From NCBI GenBank assembly GCA_963793825.1, contig CAWCBE010000005.1, positions 62,001 through 126,000 of the forward strand: DNA of 64,000 bases. The letters run 5' to 3'. The DNA comes from RYN-230 sp963793825 (GTDB lineage: Bacteria > Actinomycetota > Actinomycetes > Streptosporangiales > Streptosporangiaceae). Both the position numbers and the translations under genes were made by a program. The notes under the pieces were generated by a model. The model did no database searches and was not told the origin of the DNA. It worked only from the letters and a program-made list of their open reading frames with translations. Below, in pieces: positions 34,279 through 44,300 of the stretch (positions are counted from its first letter, which is position 1; each line of letters begins with the position of its first letter).

Positions 34279-36990
34279 ATGGGGCAGAAACCGCTGTCAC
34301 TTGACCAGGAAATCATTGAGGCTGCGGCCGCCGGGAAGTTGGTTGACCGGGGTGAAGGACCCTTTAGCCTCGCCGAGATGCGGTCGTGGGGAGATGACCG
34401 GACTGTCCGGGCGGAGGTGTTGCGCTGCTTGCTCACCGAGACCGGCCGAGTAGATGCAAAGGGCGTGCAGTTGCGCGGCATCAAGATCAAAGGGAAACTT
34501 GATCTGCAGGCGGCCACAGTGCCTTACCCGCTGCGCATGGAAAGCTGCTACCTGGAGGACATGCAGCCGGACTTCAGTTTCGCCACTGTTTCGCTGCTTG
34601 AGCTAAAGCACTGTCACCTGGCGGGGCTGGCGGCCGAATCTCTCGTTGTCCACAAAGACCTCGACCTGACCGGTTCCACGCTGACCAGGCCAATCCAGTT
34701 GGAGGGAGCCGAAATCACGGGGTGGCTAGAGTGCACGAATACTCAGCTAGAGGGCAGAAACAAGGACGGATTTGCACTGGTCGCCTTCGGACTGAAGGTC
34801 GGCGGTAGCGTGGACCTCGATAAGGATTTCAAGTCGGCGGGGGCCATTGACTTGATGGGGGCGGACATCACAGGCCAGCTCAACTGTACCGGCGCTCACC
34901 TAGAAGGCAAGGACAGTCAAGGCCGTGCACTTGTCGCGGACCGAATCAAGGTGGGCCGGGGCGTGCAACTCTCGGACGGATTCACCGCGTCCGGCGCGAT
35001 CAGGATTCCTGGGGCAAGCATAACCAGTAGGCTCACCCTGGCGGGTGCACAACTGAAGGGCAAGGACGACAACGGCAACGCCCTCATCGCTTTTGCCATG
35101 AGTGTTGGCGATGACGTGGTCCTTGAAGAGCTATTCGTAGCCACCGGCGGAGTCGAAATACGTGGATCGAAAATTGCCGGTAGGCTCAGGTGCACAGGTG
35201 CCAATCTGAACGGGAGAGACGAAGAGCATAATAACGCGCTAACAGCTCTCAGAATGAAGATCGGCAGTGATGCGAACTTCGACGGTATGTCCACGAAGAA
35301 GGGCGGTATCCAGCTGATCGGTACCGACATCGCAGGTGAGCTTAGCTTCCGTGGTGCCAATCTGACCGGAACGGACATCGATGGCAACGCACTTTACGCC
35401 GACTCTGTAAGGGTCGGCAGCCGTGTGATCATCGGAGATGAATTCACCGCTGCTGGAACCGTGCGGCTGCCAGGCGCCAACATAGTAGGACGGCTTCGCT
35501 GCTCCGGCGCCAAGTTCAAGGGAAGCGACAAGCATGGCTGCGCACTGCTCGCCGACCAAATGACAGTCGGCGGCGGTGCGGCTCTGGACGACGTCCGCAC
35601 CGAGAACGGTGCCATCCGCATGGTCGGTGCAGATATCACGGGCCATCTTGACTGTAAGAGCGTCTGCCTAGATGGCGCAGACAGCGATGGCAACGCATTG
35701 GTCGCCGACTCGCTAAAAGTCCGCGACCGTCTGAGCGTCAACACCCTCTCTGCTTCGACCGGCGCCATCCGGCTGCCAGGGGCGACGATCCAGGGGCGGC
35801 TTCAGCTCGGCAGCGTCGAACTCAGAGGCAAGGACAACAACGGCAGGGCATTGCTTGCCGATGGCATCACCGTAGGCGGCGGCATGTGGTTCGGCGGCGT
35901 TCGTACCGCGAGTGGCGGCATCCGCCTCGTCAGCGCGAATATCACGGGGGATCTCCTCTATCGCGCTGTACACCTGACGGGGACCGATGAGCAGGGCAGA
36001 GCATTGGTCGCCGACCGGATCAAGGTGAGCGGTAGCATTATCATTGGCCCTGGCAAGGAGTGTTACGGCAACCCGGAGTCTATTGCTGAGGGCACCGTTT
36101 CACTCCGATCTGCACACATGGGCGGTTCGTTCGAGCTTAAGACTGCGAGGCTCGCCGAAGGAACAGATGCCTGCGGTAAACAGAAAATCGCGCTCGACCT
36201 AGCGGGGGCACAGATCACAGATGACCTCGTCTGGGAGCCGCGCCAAGCGGTATCTGGGAGAGTGAACCTCGAAGATGCGAAAGCAGGTCGACTCAAAGAC
36301 GATCTCCAATGCGCTAATGGGAACTGGCCGTCAGCTTGTGCTGGGCTGCTTCTCCTTGATGGCTTCACCTACGGCAGAATCTGCTGGACACCCGGAGCCA
36401 CGCTGGACAAGCGACTGGAGTGGATCGGAAGTCCTTACAGACGCGCCAAAGCAAATGAGCAACGAGTCTTCGCCACGCAACCGTACGAACAGCTAGCTGC
36501 GGTCTACCGGAAATCTGGGCAAGACACAGAAGCGCGGAGAGTTGCCATCGCCCGCCGCCGAGACCTGCGCCGGTACGGAGAACTCACCACATACCGCAAA
36601 GTCCTGAACTGGCTACTGGACAACACCATCCGGTACGGCTACCGGACCTGGCATGCCGTGGTGGCTCTTGCCGCCCTTTACGCCGCAGCAGTCGTGATCT
36701 ATTTTATTGCGCAGCATTCTGGACTAATGATTCCGATTTCCCCGCCGAAAGGCGCCCATCCAACCGCTATACGATGCACTAATAATTACCCTTGCTTCTA
36801 TCCCGCTGCCTACGCTATCGACACCGTCATTCCACTCATCAATGTCCGCCAAGCCGCCTACTGGACTTCCAATGGTCAGGACTCCTGGGGGCACGCCGTA
36901 GGGGTTTTCACCTGGATCAGCATCGTCTTTGGCTGGGCGCTGGCCACGCTCACCGTCGCGGGTTATACGGGGCTGGTCCGCCGCGATTGA
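34279..36990 (+). CDS. Beta-solenoid repeat membrane protein, nine 51-residue repeats
   Basis: A 903-residue protein; ATG 34279 follows GGGGGAG by six bases. Residues 1-60 are a helical N-domain (DQEIIEAAAAGKLVD, VRAEVLRCLLTE). From about 60 onward come short beta-strand-like segments of the form LxLxGAxIxGxLxCxxAxL. Residues 162-620 are nine tandem repeats of about 51 residues, each with GxALxADxxxVG, GAIRLxGAxITGxL and LxGxDxxG. Residues 715-790 are basic and helical, then two membrane helices (about 793-815 and 874-898) with a Cys-containing loop between them. Resembles actinobacterial proteins loosely called membrane-associated oxidoreductase or pentapeptide-like; no oxidoreductase motif is visible. 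GC is much lower than neighbours, a sign of transfer. Role unknown. Confidence 0.85.
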   Translation: MGQKPLSLDQEIIEAAAAGKLVDRGEGPFSLAEMRSWGDDRTVRAEVLRCLLTETGRVDAKGVQLRGIKIKGKLDLQAATVPYPLRMESCYLEDMQPDFSFATVSLLELKHCHLAGLAAESLVVHKDLDLTGSTLTRPIQLEGAEITGWLECTNTQLEGRNKDGFALVAFGLKVGGSVDLDKDFKSAGAIDLMGADITGQLNCTGAHLEGKDSQGRALVADRIKVGRGVQLSDGFTASGAIRIPGASITSRLTLAGAQLKGKDDNGNALIAFAMSVGDDVVLEELFVATGGVEIRGSKIAGRLRCTGANLNGRDEEHNNALTALRMKIGSDANFDGMSTKKGGIQLIGTDIAGELSFRGANLTGTDIDGNALYADSVRVGSRVIIGDEFTAAGTVRLPGANIVGRLRCSGAKFKGSDKHGCALLADQMTVGGGAALDDVRTENGAIRMVGADITGHLDCKSVCLDGADSDGNALVADSLKVRDRLSVNTLSASTGAIRLPGATIQGRLQLGSVELRGKDNNGRALLADGITVGGGMWFGGVRTASGGIRLVSANITGDLLYRAVHLTGTDEQGRALVADRIKVSGSIIIGPGKECYGNPESIAEGTVSLRSAHMGGSFELKTARLAEGTDACGKQKIALDLAGAQITDDLVWEPRQAVSGRVNLEDAKAGRLKDDLQCANGNWPSACAGLLLLDGFTYGRICWTPGATLDKRLEWIGSPYRRAKANEQRVFATQPYEQLAAVYRKSGQDTEARRVAIARRRDLRRYGELTTYRKVLNWLLDNTIRYGYRTWHAVVALAALYAAAVVIYFIAQHSGLMIPISPPKGAHPTAIRCTNNYPCFYPAAYAIDTVIPLINVRQAAYWTSNGQDSWGHAVGVFTWISIVFGWALATLTVAGYTGLVRRD

Positions 36991-37056
36991 TCAGTAATAG
37001 GAGGCAAGGCGTCGCCGTCACGCCAGAAGATATCCGCAGACGTTGGCCGTGTGATG

Positions 37057-37607
37057 CTACTTCTGCGGCGAGCGCAGTGCACTCATTTGCCGCGCGGAGT
37101 GTGTCACGGCTGGGTGGCGTACCCGGGTGCCGGTGACCTCGTAGAGATGATGGACCGGGTCGTGGATGAAGTACCGCGCGAAGGACTCGACGGTGAAGTG
37201 GGCTCCGTCACTGCGGCTGCCAGTGCGCTGCCATTGGCGGCGGTGGCTAGGTCCCGGGCCACCGCCGCGGGGTCCTGCTCGCTGTAGCGGTCCGCGACCG
37301 CGGTAGTGTCCTGGTCCCAGTTGGGGAACCGCGGCCCGTCCTGGGTGAGCATCAACGTGAGCCGCTGCTCATACAGCCGCAGGACATCGCGGACGTGGCA
37401 GCCATACTCAAGGGCCGACCATTTCGCAGGTGATGGACGGAGGCGGGGATCACCGGGGCTGGTCAGCAGTCGCTGCCACGCCGCAGCATTGGCCCGGATC
37501 ATGCCGCCGATCTCGTCGCCGGAGAAGTTCTGGGTGTCCAGGCCGCATTCCGGGCAGCGCTGCCGCAGCACCCAGGTCCAGTCCTTGGTGTCAGGCTCGA
37601 TGGTCAT
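37057..37607 (-). pseudogene. DinB/mycothiol-dependent family gene with internal deletion and frameshift
   Basis: The first 120 codons encode a DinB-family N-terminus (RQRCPECGLDTQNFSGDEIG, PAKWSALEYGCHVRDVLRLY, DQDTTAVADRYSEQDPAAVA). The family's C-terminal block GAHFTVESFARYFIHDPVHH-LYEVTGTR is present too, but in another frame, directly after a shortened junction near 37210. About 15-20 residues that normally connect them are missing, so this is a deletion and not a single-base error. The open frame as it stands ends in unrelated residues at 37104. Probably inactive. Confidence 0.75.
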
Positions 37608-37708
37608 GACCCGAACGGTACCGATCTGACTGTCATGCCGCTGGTGGCGCGGTTGCGGGTCGTGATGGATGGCGGTTTGTGGCTGCGCCGGGGCTGAGCC
37701 TGGACTTG

Positions 37709-38521
37709 TCAGTGGGCGGTCCAGCCGCCGTCAACGGGCAGGATGGCGCCGGTGAGGTAGCTGGACTGGGGATCGGTGAGCAGCAGCGCGGCACCGGTGA
37801 GTTCCCCGGGTTCGGCCCAGCGGCCGAGCGGGATTTCGGCCGCGAGGAACCGCTGGACCTGCGGATCATCGTCCACGGCAGTGTTCAGCGGGGTGCGGAA
37901 CGGGCCCGGGGCGAGCGCGTTGACCGTGATCCCGGTCCCGGCGAGCTCGACGGCGAGGCAGCGCGTGAGCTGGACGACGGCCCCCTTGCTCGCCGCGTAA
38001 CCGGACCTGGCCGCAGCGCCAGCCAGGCCGAGCGCACTGGCAAGAGTCACGATGCGGCCGTACCCGGCACCGCGCATCGGCCGGGCTGCCGCACGACAGG
38101 CCAGCCAGGTCCCGATGACGTTGACCTCCAGGCACCGGCGCAGGTCCGCGGTGCCGAGCTGATCCAGGGTGCCGCGGGCCTGCACACCCGCACTGGTCAC
38201 GAGCACGTCGAGGCGGCCGTGGTCGCTCAGCACCCGGTCCACGAGGCCGCTGACGGCGCGTTCGTCGGTCACGTCGCATCCATGGCCTTGCACAATGCGC
38301 CCGGTCCCGGCGGACAGCCGGCCAGCAGCGTCCTGGCAGCGGGCAGCTGACCGGCTGGCCAGCACGACGTCGGTGCCGGCGTGCGCTAGAGCGGTCGCGA
38401 TCGCCAGCCCGAGCCCGGACGAGCCCCCAGTCACCACCGCTACCTGCCCAGCCCGGGATAGCTGCGGCCGCGACGCCGCAGCGAGGGCCGCCCCGTCATC
38501 ACGATGACGTCCATCAGCCAT
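37709..38521 (-). CDS. Short-chain dehydrogenase/reductase
   Basis: A 270-residue classical SDR. Cofactor motif TGGSSGLGLAIA (residues 31-42), CDVTDE (adenine pocket), NVIGTW, catalytic Ser in TLASALG and the YxxxK pair in GYAASKGAVVQLT, then ITVNALAPGPFRTPL and the C-terminal SYLTGAILPVDGGW. Arg in the ASRSAARC segment after the second strand suggests NADP(H). Substrate unknown. It lies inside the island, next to the recombinase unit, and reads away from it. Confidence 0.9.
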   Translation of the reverse strand: MADGRHRDDGAALAAASRPQLSRAGQVAVVTGGSSGLGLAIATALAHAGTDVVLASRSAARCQDAAGRLSAGTGRIVQGHGCDVTDERAVSGLVDRVLSDHGRLDVLVTSAGVQARGTLDQLGTADLRRCLEVNVIGTWLACRAAARPMRGAGYGRIVTLASALGLAGAAARSGYAASKGAVVQLTRCLAVELAGTGITVNALAPGPFRTPLNTAVDDDPQVQRFLAAEIPLGRWAEPGELTGAALLLTDPQSSYLTGAILPVDGGWTAH

Positions 38522-38624
38522 CCACGCATGATCCCAGGGCAGAGGAACCCTGGCCCGCCGATATCCGGTTCATCCGAGCGCCAGATCGCGCATGCAAACT
38601 TGAGCAACATCCGGATCTGCATGA

Positions 38625-38637
38625 TATGCGGGTGATC
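38625..38637 (+). repeat. Left 13-bp inverted repeat of the recombinase unit
   Basis: TATGCGGGTGATC, perfect inverted match to 41001-41013; 57 bp before the start of the first recombinase gene. Confidence 0.6.
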
Positions 38638-38693
38638 TTCATAAGGATCTTGGCAGGCTGACAGGCCTGTCCTTGTGGAGATGGGGGGCCTGC

Positions 38694-39743
38694 GTGCCTG
38701 TGACTGCTGTGCGGCTGGTCCGGTCGCGGAATGCGGCCGGTGACGTTGTGGTGCGGCTGGGCGTCCGGCTGCTGGATGAGTATCTGGAGTTCCTGGCTGG
38801 GCGGTGCCGGCCGAATACGGTCCTGGCCGTGGCCTATGACCTGAAGGTGTTCTTCACCGTGGTCGGCAAGCCTCCGCGGCGGGTCCGGCCGGCCGATGTG
38901 CTGGCGTTCATGACCGCGCAGCGCACCGGTGGCGAGGGCCGGCTGCAGGTCGCCGGGCCGGGTGCCGCAGGGGTGTCGGCGCGGACGCTGCGGCGGCGGC
39001 TGTCGAGCGTGTCGGGGCTTTACGGGTTCCTGCTAGCCCGCGGCGACGTGAGCGCCAACCCGGTGCCGCGGGGCCTGCCGACCCGCCGCGAGCGGCAGCG
39101 CCCAGGCCAGGGTGTCCCGCTGGTCCGCTCTCCCCGGACGCTGCCGCGGATCCTGGACCCAGGTGACGTTGACGCGCTGACCGCCGCGCTGCGGACGCAC
39201 CGGGACCGGGCGATGGTCGCGGCGATGGTGCTGGGCGGGCTGCGCCGCTGCGAGGTCCTCGGGCTGCGGCTAGGCGATCTGCGGTTCGGGGAACGGCGGG
39301 TGTTCATCGCCGAGGGCAAAGGCGGCCACCAGCGGCTGATCCCGGTCTCGGCCCGGTTCTTCACCGAGGTCAGTACCTATCTCGAAGCTGAGCGTCCCGC
39401 CGGGACGGCCACGGATGTGGTGTTCACCGTGCTGAAAGGCCCGCGCCGCGGCCTGCCGCTGACTGCGGCCGGGCTCGATGAGATCCTCGACGGCGCCCGC
39501 CGCCGGGCCGGGCTGGCCCATGCGACCTGCCATCAGCTGCGGCATACCTGCCTGACCCAGCTCCGCAAGGCCGGGATGACGCTGGAGGCGGTGCAGGCCC
39601 AGGCCGGGCACGCCTCGATCGAGTCGACCCGCATCTACCTGCATCTGGGCGATGACTGGCTGGCGGGCCAGTACCGCCGGGCCGCCGAGGCTATCGACGC
39701 CCAGGCCCTGGCCACCGTGCCTGCCTTGCCGGGCGCCCGGTGA
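38694..39743 (+). CDS. Tyrosine recombinase 1 of a tandem pair
   Basis: A 349-residue XerC/XerD-like recombinase. N-terminal SAM-like core-binding domain (about 20-130, LLDEYLEFLAGRCRPNTVLA), then the catalytic domain: Arg in LGGLRRCEVLGLRL, Lys in EGKGGHQRLIPV, HxLRH in CHQLRHTCLTQL, GHAS box and Tyr in STRIYLHLG. All six catalytic positions are present. GTG 38694 follows GGAGATGGGGGG. The stop overlaps the second recombinase start (GTGA), so the two are translated together and probably act as a pair. Confidence 0.92.
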   Translation: MPVTAVRLVRSRNAAGDVVVRLGVRLLDEYLEFLAGRCRPNTVLAVAYDLKVFFTVVGKPPRRVRPADVLAFMTAQRTGGEGRLQVAGPGAAGVSARTLRRRLSSVSGLYGFLLARGDVSANPVPRGLPTRRERQRPGQGVPLVRSPRTLPRILDPGDVDALTAALRTHRDRAMVAAMVLGGLRRCEVLGLRLGDLRFGERRVFIAEGKGGHQRLIPVSARFFTEVSTYLEAERPAGTATDVVFTVLKGPRRGLPLTAAGLDEILDGARRRAGLAHATCHQLRHTCLTQLRKAGMTLEAVQAQAGHASIESTRIYLHLGDDWLAGQYRRAAEAIDAQALATVPALPGAR

Positions 39744-40987
39744 CCGGGCCGGCGCTGCTGCCGGACTGGCAGCAGCTGGAGAAGGCGATCCCGCAGATCA
39801 CCGGCCCGATGCGCCGTTACCTGGAGCAGGTCGCCTGCGTGCTGCGGCCCGGCAGCGTCAGCGGCGCCGACCTGGCACTCCGCTCGTTCGCCGCCTTCCT
39901 CGCTGAGGCCCCGTCACCGGTGAGCTCGCTGGCCCAGGTCACCCGGCGTCATGTCGAGGCGTTCAAGCCCTGGCTGGCTGCCCGCCCCGGGCAGAACAAG
40001 CCCCGGCTGACCACCGCCACCATCGCGCACCGCCTCGGCACCCTGCGGATGTTCTTCGTCCGCATCACCGAATGGGGCTGGGACGAAGCACCTGCCCGGG
40101 TGCCGATGTTCCCCGGCGACCTGCCCCGCCAGGACCACCCGCTGCCCAAGGCTCTCGACGACGCCGCGGCCGCCAAGCTGCTGCGCACCGCCCAGGGTGA
40201 TCGCCGGCTGCTGGTCCGCGTCACCGTGGAGATGCTGCTGCGCACTGGACTGCGGGTCAGCGAATACACCGGCCTGCACGCCGATGCCATCGTGCTCATC
40301 GGTGCCGGGCCCTGGCTGCATGTCCCGGTCGGCAAGCTCCACGAAGACCGCTACCTGCCCCTGCACCCCCAGCTGGTCACCCTCATCGATGCCTACCGGG
40401 CCAGGCACGTCCCCGCAGATCACCCGCTGCTGCTGCCCCGCGAAAACGGCCGCCCGCTCGACCGGCATACCGTCACCCGGATGATCAACCGGGCCGGCGC
40501 CGCCGCCGGCCTGCCCCACATCCACCCCCACCAGCTCAGGCACACCCTCGCCACGCAGGCGATCAACCGCGGGATGAGCCTGGAAGCGATCGCCGCCCTG
40601 CTGGGCCACCGCAGCCTGGACATGACCCTGCGCTACGCCAAGATCGCCAGCCGCACCGTCGCTGATGAGTACTTCGCCGTCAGTGAGAAGGTCGAGGCGC
40701 TCTACGGCCAGCCAGCCCAGCTCCCTGCCGACGCCGCCGGCCCGAAGATGACCCGGCTGCGCCGCGAGCACCACCGCCTCCTCGGCAACGGCTGGTGCAC
40801 CCGCCCACCCCAGCTCGACTGCGCCTTCGAGTCCATCTGCGAAACCTGCAGCTACTTCCAGACCAGCATCGAGTTCCGGCCCGCCCTGGCCGCCCAGCAT
40901 GACCACGCAGCCGCCCACGACCAGACCGGCCGCCAGGAACTCTTCGCCCGGCTCATCCGCAAGATCGACGACAACCAAGCATCATGA
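39740..40987 (+). CDS. Tyrosine recombinase 2 of a tandem pair, Cys-rich tail
   Basis: A 415-residue tyrosine recombinase. Core-binding domain at about 20-125, catalytic domain with Arg in LRTGLRVSEYTGL, Lys in VGKLHEDRYLPLHP, HPHQLRHTLATQA, LLGHRSLDMT and Tyr in LRYAKIASR. After the catalytic domain it has about 90 extra residues with RLRREHHRLLGNGWC and a cysteine set DCAFESICETCSYF that may bind zinc or DNA, as in Tn554-TnpB-like proteins. It starts on GTG overlapping the stop of recombinase 1. Confidence 0.92.
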   Translation: MTGPALLPDWQQLEKAIPQITGPMRRYLEQVACVLRPGSVSGADLALRSFAAFLAEAPSPVSSLAQVTRRHVEAFKPWLAARPGQNKPRLTTATIAHRLGTLRMFFVRITEWGWDEAPARVPMFPGDLPRQDHPLPKALDDAAAAKLLRTAQGDRRLLVRVTVEMLLRTGLRVSEYTGLHADAIVLIGAGPWLHVPVGKLHEDRYLPLHPQLVTLIDAYRARHVPADHPLLLPRENGRPLDRHTVTRMINRAGAAAGLPHIHPHQLRHTLATQAINRGMSLEAIAALLGHRSLDMTLRYAKIASRTVADEYFAVSEKVEALYGQPAQLPADAAGPKMTRLRREHHRLLGNGWCTRPPQLDCAFESICETCSYFQTSIEFRPALAAQHDHAAAHDQTGRQELFARLIRKIDDNQAS

Positions 40988-41319
40988 TCAGCTTGACAAC
41001 GATCACCCGCATAATGCCGCCGACAGAGCGGTCCGCCTGGAACCTGCCCTCGCCCGTCCCGTCGACCGCCGCCCGTCCCGGCCGTCCCGACGAGTTCTCC
41101 CTCAGCGTGGGCCACGTGGCCAAAAGCAACAGAGAGTGACGCGAGGGCTGGGTGAGAACGCGCGCTGAGCCGTTATGGGCGGCAGCTCGGTAGCCAAGAT
41201 GACCGCCCAATGCCACGCTGAACCGGGTGATCTGTGTCCGGCCGTCCGGGCTGTCCGGCAGCAGCGAATCTGGCGCATTGCCGTCACCCGCGTCGACCGG
41301 CCGGGGACCGTCTAGTCTG
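40988..41319. other. Spacer after the recombinase unit
   Basis: About 330 bp. It holds the right inverted repeat (41001-41013) and presumably the promoter of the AfsR-type gene. No gene seen. Confidence 0.5.
41001..41013 (-). repeat. Right 13-bp inverted repeat of the recombinase unit
   Basis: GATCACCCGCATA, the complement of 38625-38637, 14 bp after the stop of recombinase 2. Confidence 0.6.
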
Positions 41320-44300
41320 ATGGCGGTGACCGTTGAGCTGGCCCTGCTGTCGCGGGTTAGTTATGGCGGCCTGGAGATTACCGGCTCCCGGCTGCGGGGC
41401 CTGCTTGCGCTCCTGGCCGAGGACCCGCACGTGGGGTGCACCACCTCCCGGCTGGTGGACGGGCTGTGGCCAGACGAGCAACCCGAGCACCCGGTCAAGG
41501 CCCTCCAGGTCCTTGTGTCACGGGCCCGGGCCCGGCTCGGCCCCGGGGTCATCGTCAGCACGCCGGGCGGATACCGCCTCTCGCTGCGCGAGGACCAGAT
41601 CGATGCCTCCGCGGTCCTGCTCAGCGCGGCCGAGAGTGAGAAGCGGTCCCGGGCCGGCGACCACCTCGCGGCGCTGCGGCACGCCGAGGCCGGGCTCGCG
41701 CTGTGCGAGGGCGCGGAGGGCTGGGACTCCAGGGACGGCCACCCGCTGCCTGCGCTGCGTGCGGCACGGGTTCCGGTCTACCGGTCGCTGCTGCGGGCCC
41801 GCGCGCTGGCGCTGTCGCGGCTCGGGCGGCGGGCCGAGGCGGCCGCACCGCTCGGCGAGCTGATCCTGCGCTTCCCGCGGGACGAGGAGGTCCTGGCCGA
41901 ACTGCTGCGCTGCGAGGCGGCGACGGCGGGGCCCGCGGCGGCTCTTGCCAGGTACGCGGCCTACCGGCAGCGGCTGCGCGACGAGCTCGGCAGCGACCCG
42001 GGCCCCGCGCTGCAGGGCGTGCACCAGGAGCTGCTGCAGGCCGACGTGCCCGTGATCCGCCGCGGCGTCCGGCACGAGCCCAACCCGCTGCTCGGCCGGG
42101 ACGACGACATCGCCGCCGTGGCGGGCCTGCTGCGCACGTCCCGGGTCACGTCGATCGTGGGCACCGGCGGCCTGGGCAAGACCCGTCTCGCGCACGCGGT
42201 CAGCGCCCAGGCGGAGCAGCGCGTGGTGCACGTCGTCGAGCTCGCGGGCGTCGCCGCCGGCGGCGACGTGACGGCCGAGGTCGCATCCGCCCTCGGCGTC
42301 GGCGAGGATGACGGCAACCCGGTCGGCCGCCGCGGCGGCCCGCCGGGCCTGCCCGCCGGGATCGCGACTGCCCTGGGTCCCGGCCCGGTGCTGCTAGTGC
42401 TGGACAACTGCGAGCATGTCGTACGCGGCGCCGCAGACCTGGTGCACGCCCTGGTGTGGCTGAGCAAGAACCTTCGCGTGCTTACCACCAGCCGTACCCC
42501 GCTCGGCCTGTCGTCGGAATCGGTGTTCCTGCTGCCCGAGCTGGACCTGCCCACGACGGCCGAGCTGTTCGAGCAGCGGGCGCGGGCGGCGCGGCCCGAT
42601 GCTGACCTGCCCGCGCAGGCCGTGCGGGAGCTGTGCGGCCGCCTGGACGGGCTGCCGCTCGCTGCGGAACTGGCCGGCGCGCGGGTCCGGGTCATGTCGG
42701 TGGCCGAGATAGCCCGCCGCCTCGACGACAGGTTCGCCGTGCTGCGCGGCGGCGGACGGGACGCGCCGCAGCGCCATCGCACGCTGCACGCCGTGATCGA
42801 CTGGAGCTGGAACCTCCTCGAGCCGGCCGGGCAGGCGGCCATGCGCGCCCTGTCGGTGTTCCCCGGCGGGTTCACTGGCGATGCCGCCCGGCACCTGCTC
42901 GGTGCCGACGTCCTGCCGGTCCTGGAGCAGCTCGCCGATCAGTCGCTGCTCAAGGTCGCCGACACCGCGTCGGGTACCCGGTACCGGATGCTGGAGACCG
43001 TCCGGGAGTTCGCTGCGGCGCGCCGGGAGGACGCTGGCGAGACGGACCGCGTGACCGGCCGGTTCCTCGCCTGGGCCCGTGACTTCGGCGTGGCCCACCA
43101 CGACTCGGTCCTCACTGGCGACGACCTCCCGGGCTTGGAGCTGGTCCGGGCCGAGCAGGACAATCTGGTCCAGGCGCTGGGGCACGGGCTGGGCCGTAAG
43201 GACGGGGCAACGGTCGCGGCGGTGTCGGCCGTGCTGGGCGGGCTGTGGGCGGTCGAGTCGAGTTTTGCCCGCCTGAGTGTCCTGGCGGGAGACACGGCGG
43301 GGATCCTGCCGCCGTTCCGGCCGGAACCCGCCTTCGTCGAGGCCACCCGGACCAGCCTGGTGCTCGGCGCGGTGACCGGGTTCCTGCTGAGGGGGCCGAG
43401 CCCGGCGCGGTTCCTGGTGGGCCTGCGCCGGCTCCCGGCGGCTCCGCCGGACACCTTTGCCCGGGCCGCGCAGGCCGTGCTGAACGCGCTGGATGGGTCA
43501 CCCGAGGCGGACTTCGCGACCCTGCACGCGCTGGGCCAGAGCGACCAGCCGCTGCTCGCGGGCATGGCCAACTACATGGCCAGCTACGTCTGGGAGGGGG
43601 CGGGCGACCTGGACCGCGCGCTGACGGCGGCGCGGCGGTCGCTCGCCGCGTGGGAGCGCCGTGGCAGCGCCTGGCTCCGGGCCGCCGCGCACGCCCGGAT
43701 CGGCGAACTGTGCCTCCGGGTGGACGAGGCCGGTTCGGACGACGAGGCGTTGCGTCACCTGAGCGCGGCGCTATCGGTGATCGAGGCGTTCGGGGCGTGG
43801 TCCACCGCGAACCGGGTGCGCGAGGCAATCGTGGGGGCCAACCTGCAGCGGGGCGCCTACGACGAGGCGGAACGCGAGCTGAGGCTGACAACGCCGCACG
43901 GCGCGGACGAGCCCGGGGATATGTCGATGTTCGACACCGCGATGCGCGCGGAGATCGCGCTCGGCCGCGGCGACGCCGATACCGGCCTGCACCTGTGGCG
44001 TACGGCCGCGGCGGCGCTGCGGGACACGCAGCGCCCCGGACCCGGCAGCGACCTGTCCCGCCTGGATCCCTGGGCACTGCAGGTTCAGGCCGTCGCCGTG
44101 GTGGCCCACGCGCACCACAGCCGGCTCGGCCTGGTTGCGGAGATCACCGGGGCGCTGCCGGCCGCGCTGTCAGCGCTGACCGCGGACCCTGGGCCGCCAC
44201 CCGGGACGCTCGCCGCCTCCTATGGCCTCGCCGTCTGCGGCTCGCTGCTGCTGGCCCTGGCCATGACCGACATCGACCGGGGCCAGCGCGCGGCGGACGC

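Larger units (their letters stand above)
38625..41013. mobile_element. Two-recombinase unit flanked by 13-bp inverted repeats
   Basis: TATGCGGGTGATC at 38625-38637 and its complement GATCACCCGCATA at 41001-41013 lie outside a pair of overlapping tyrosine-recombinase genes and nothing else. The layout is that of a small transposon-like element moved by tyrosine recombinases (compare Tn554 TnpA/TnpB or RIT elements), here inserted in a larger island. No third gene or target duplication is evident. Confidence 0.6.
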
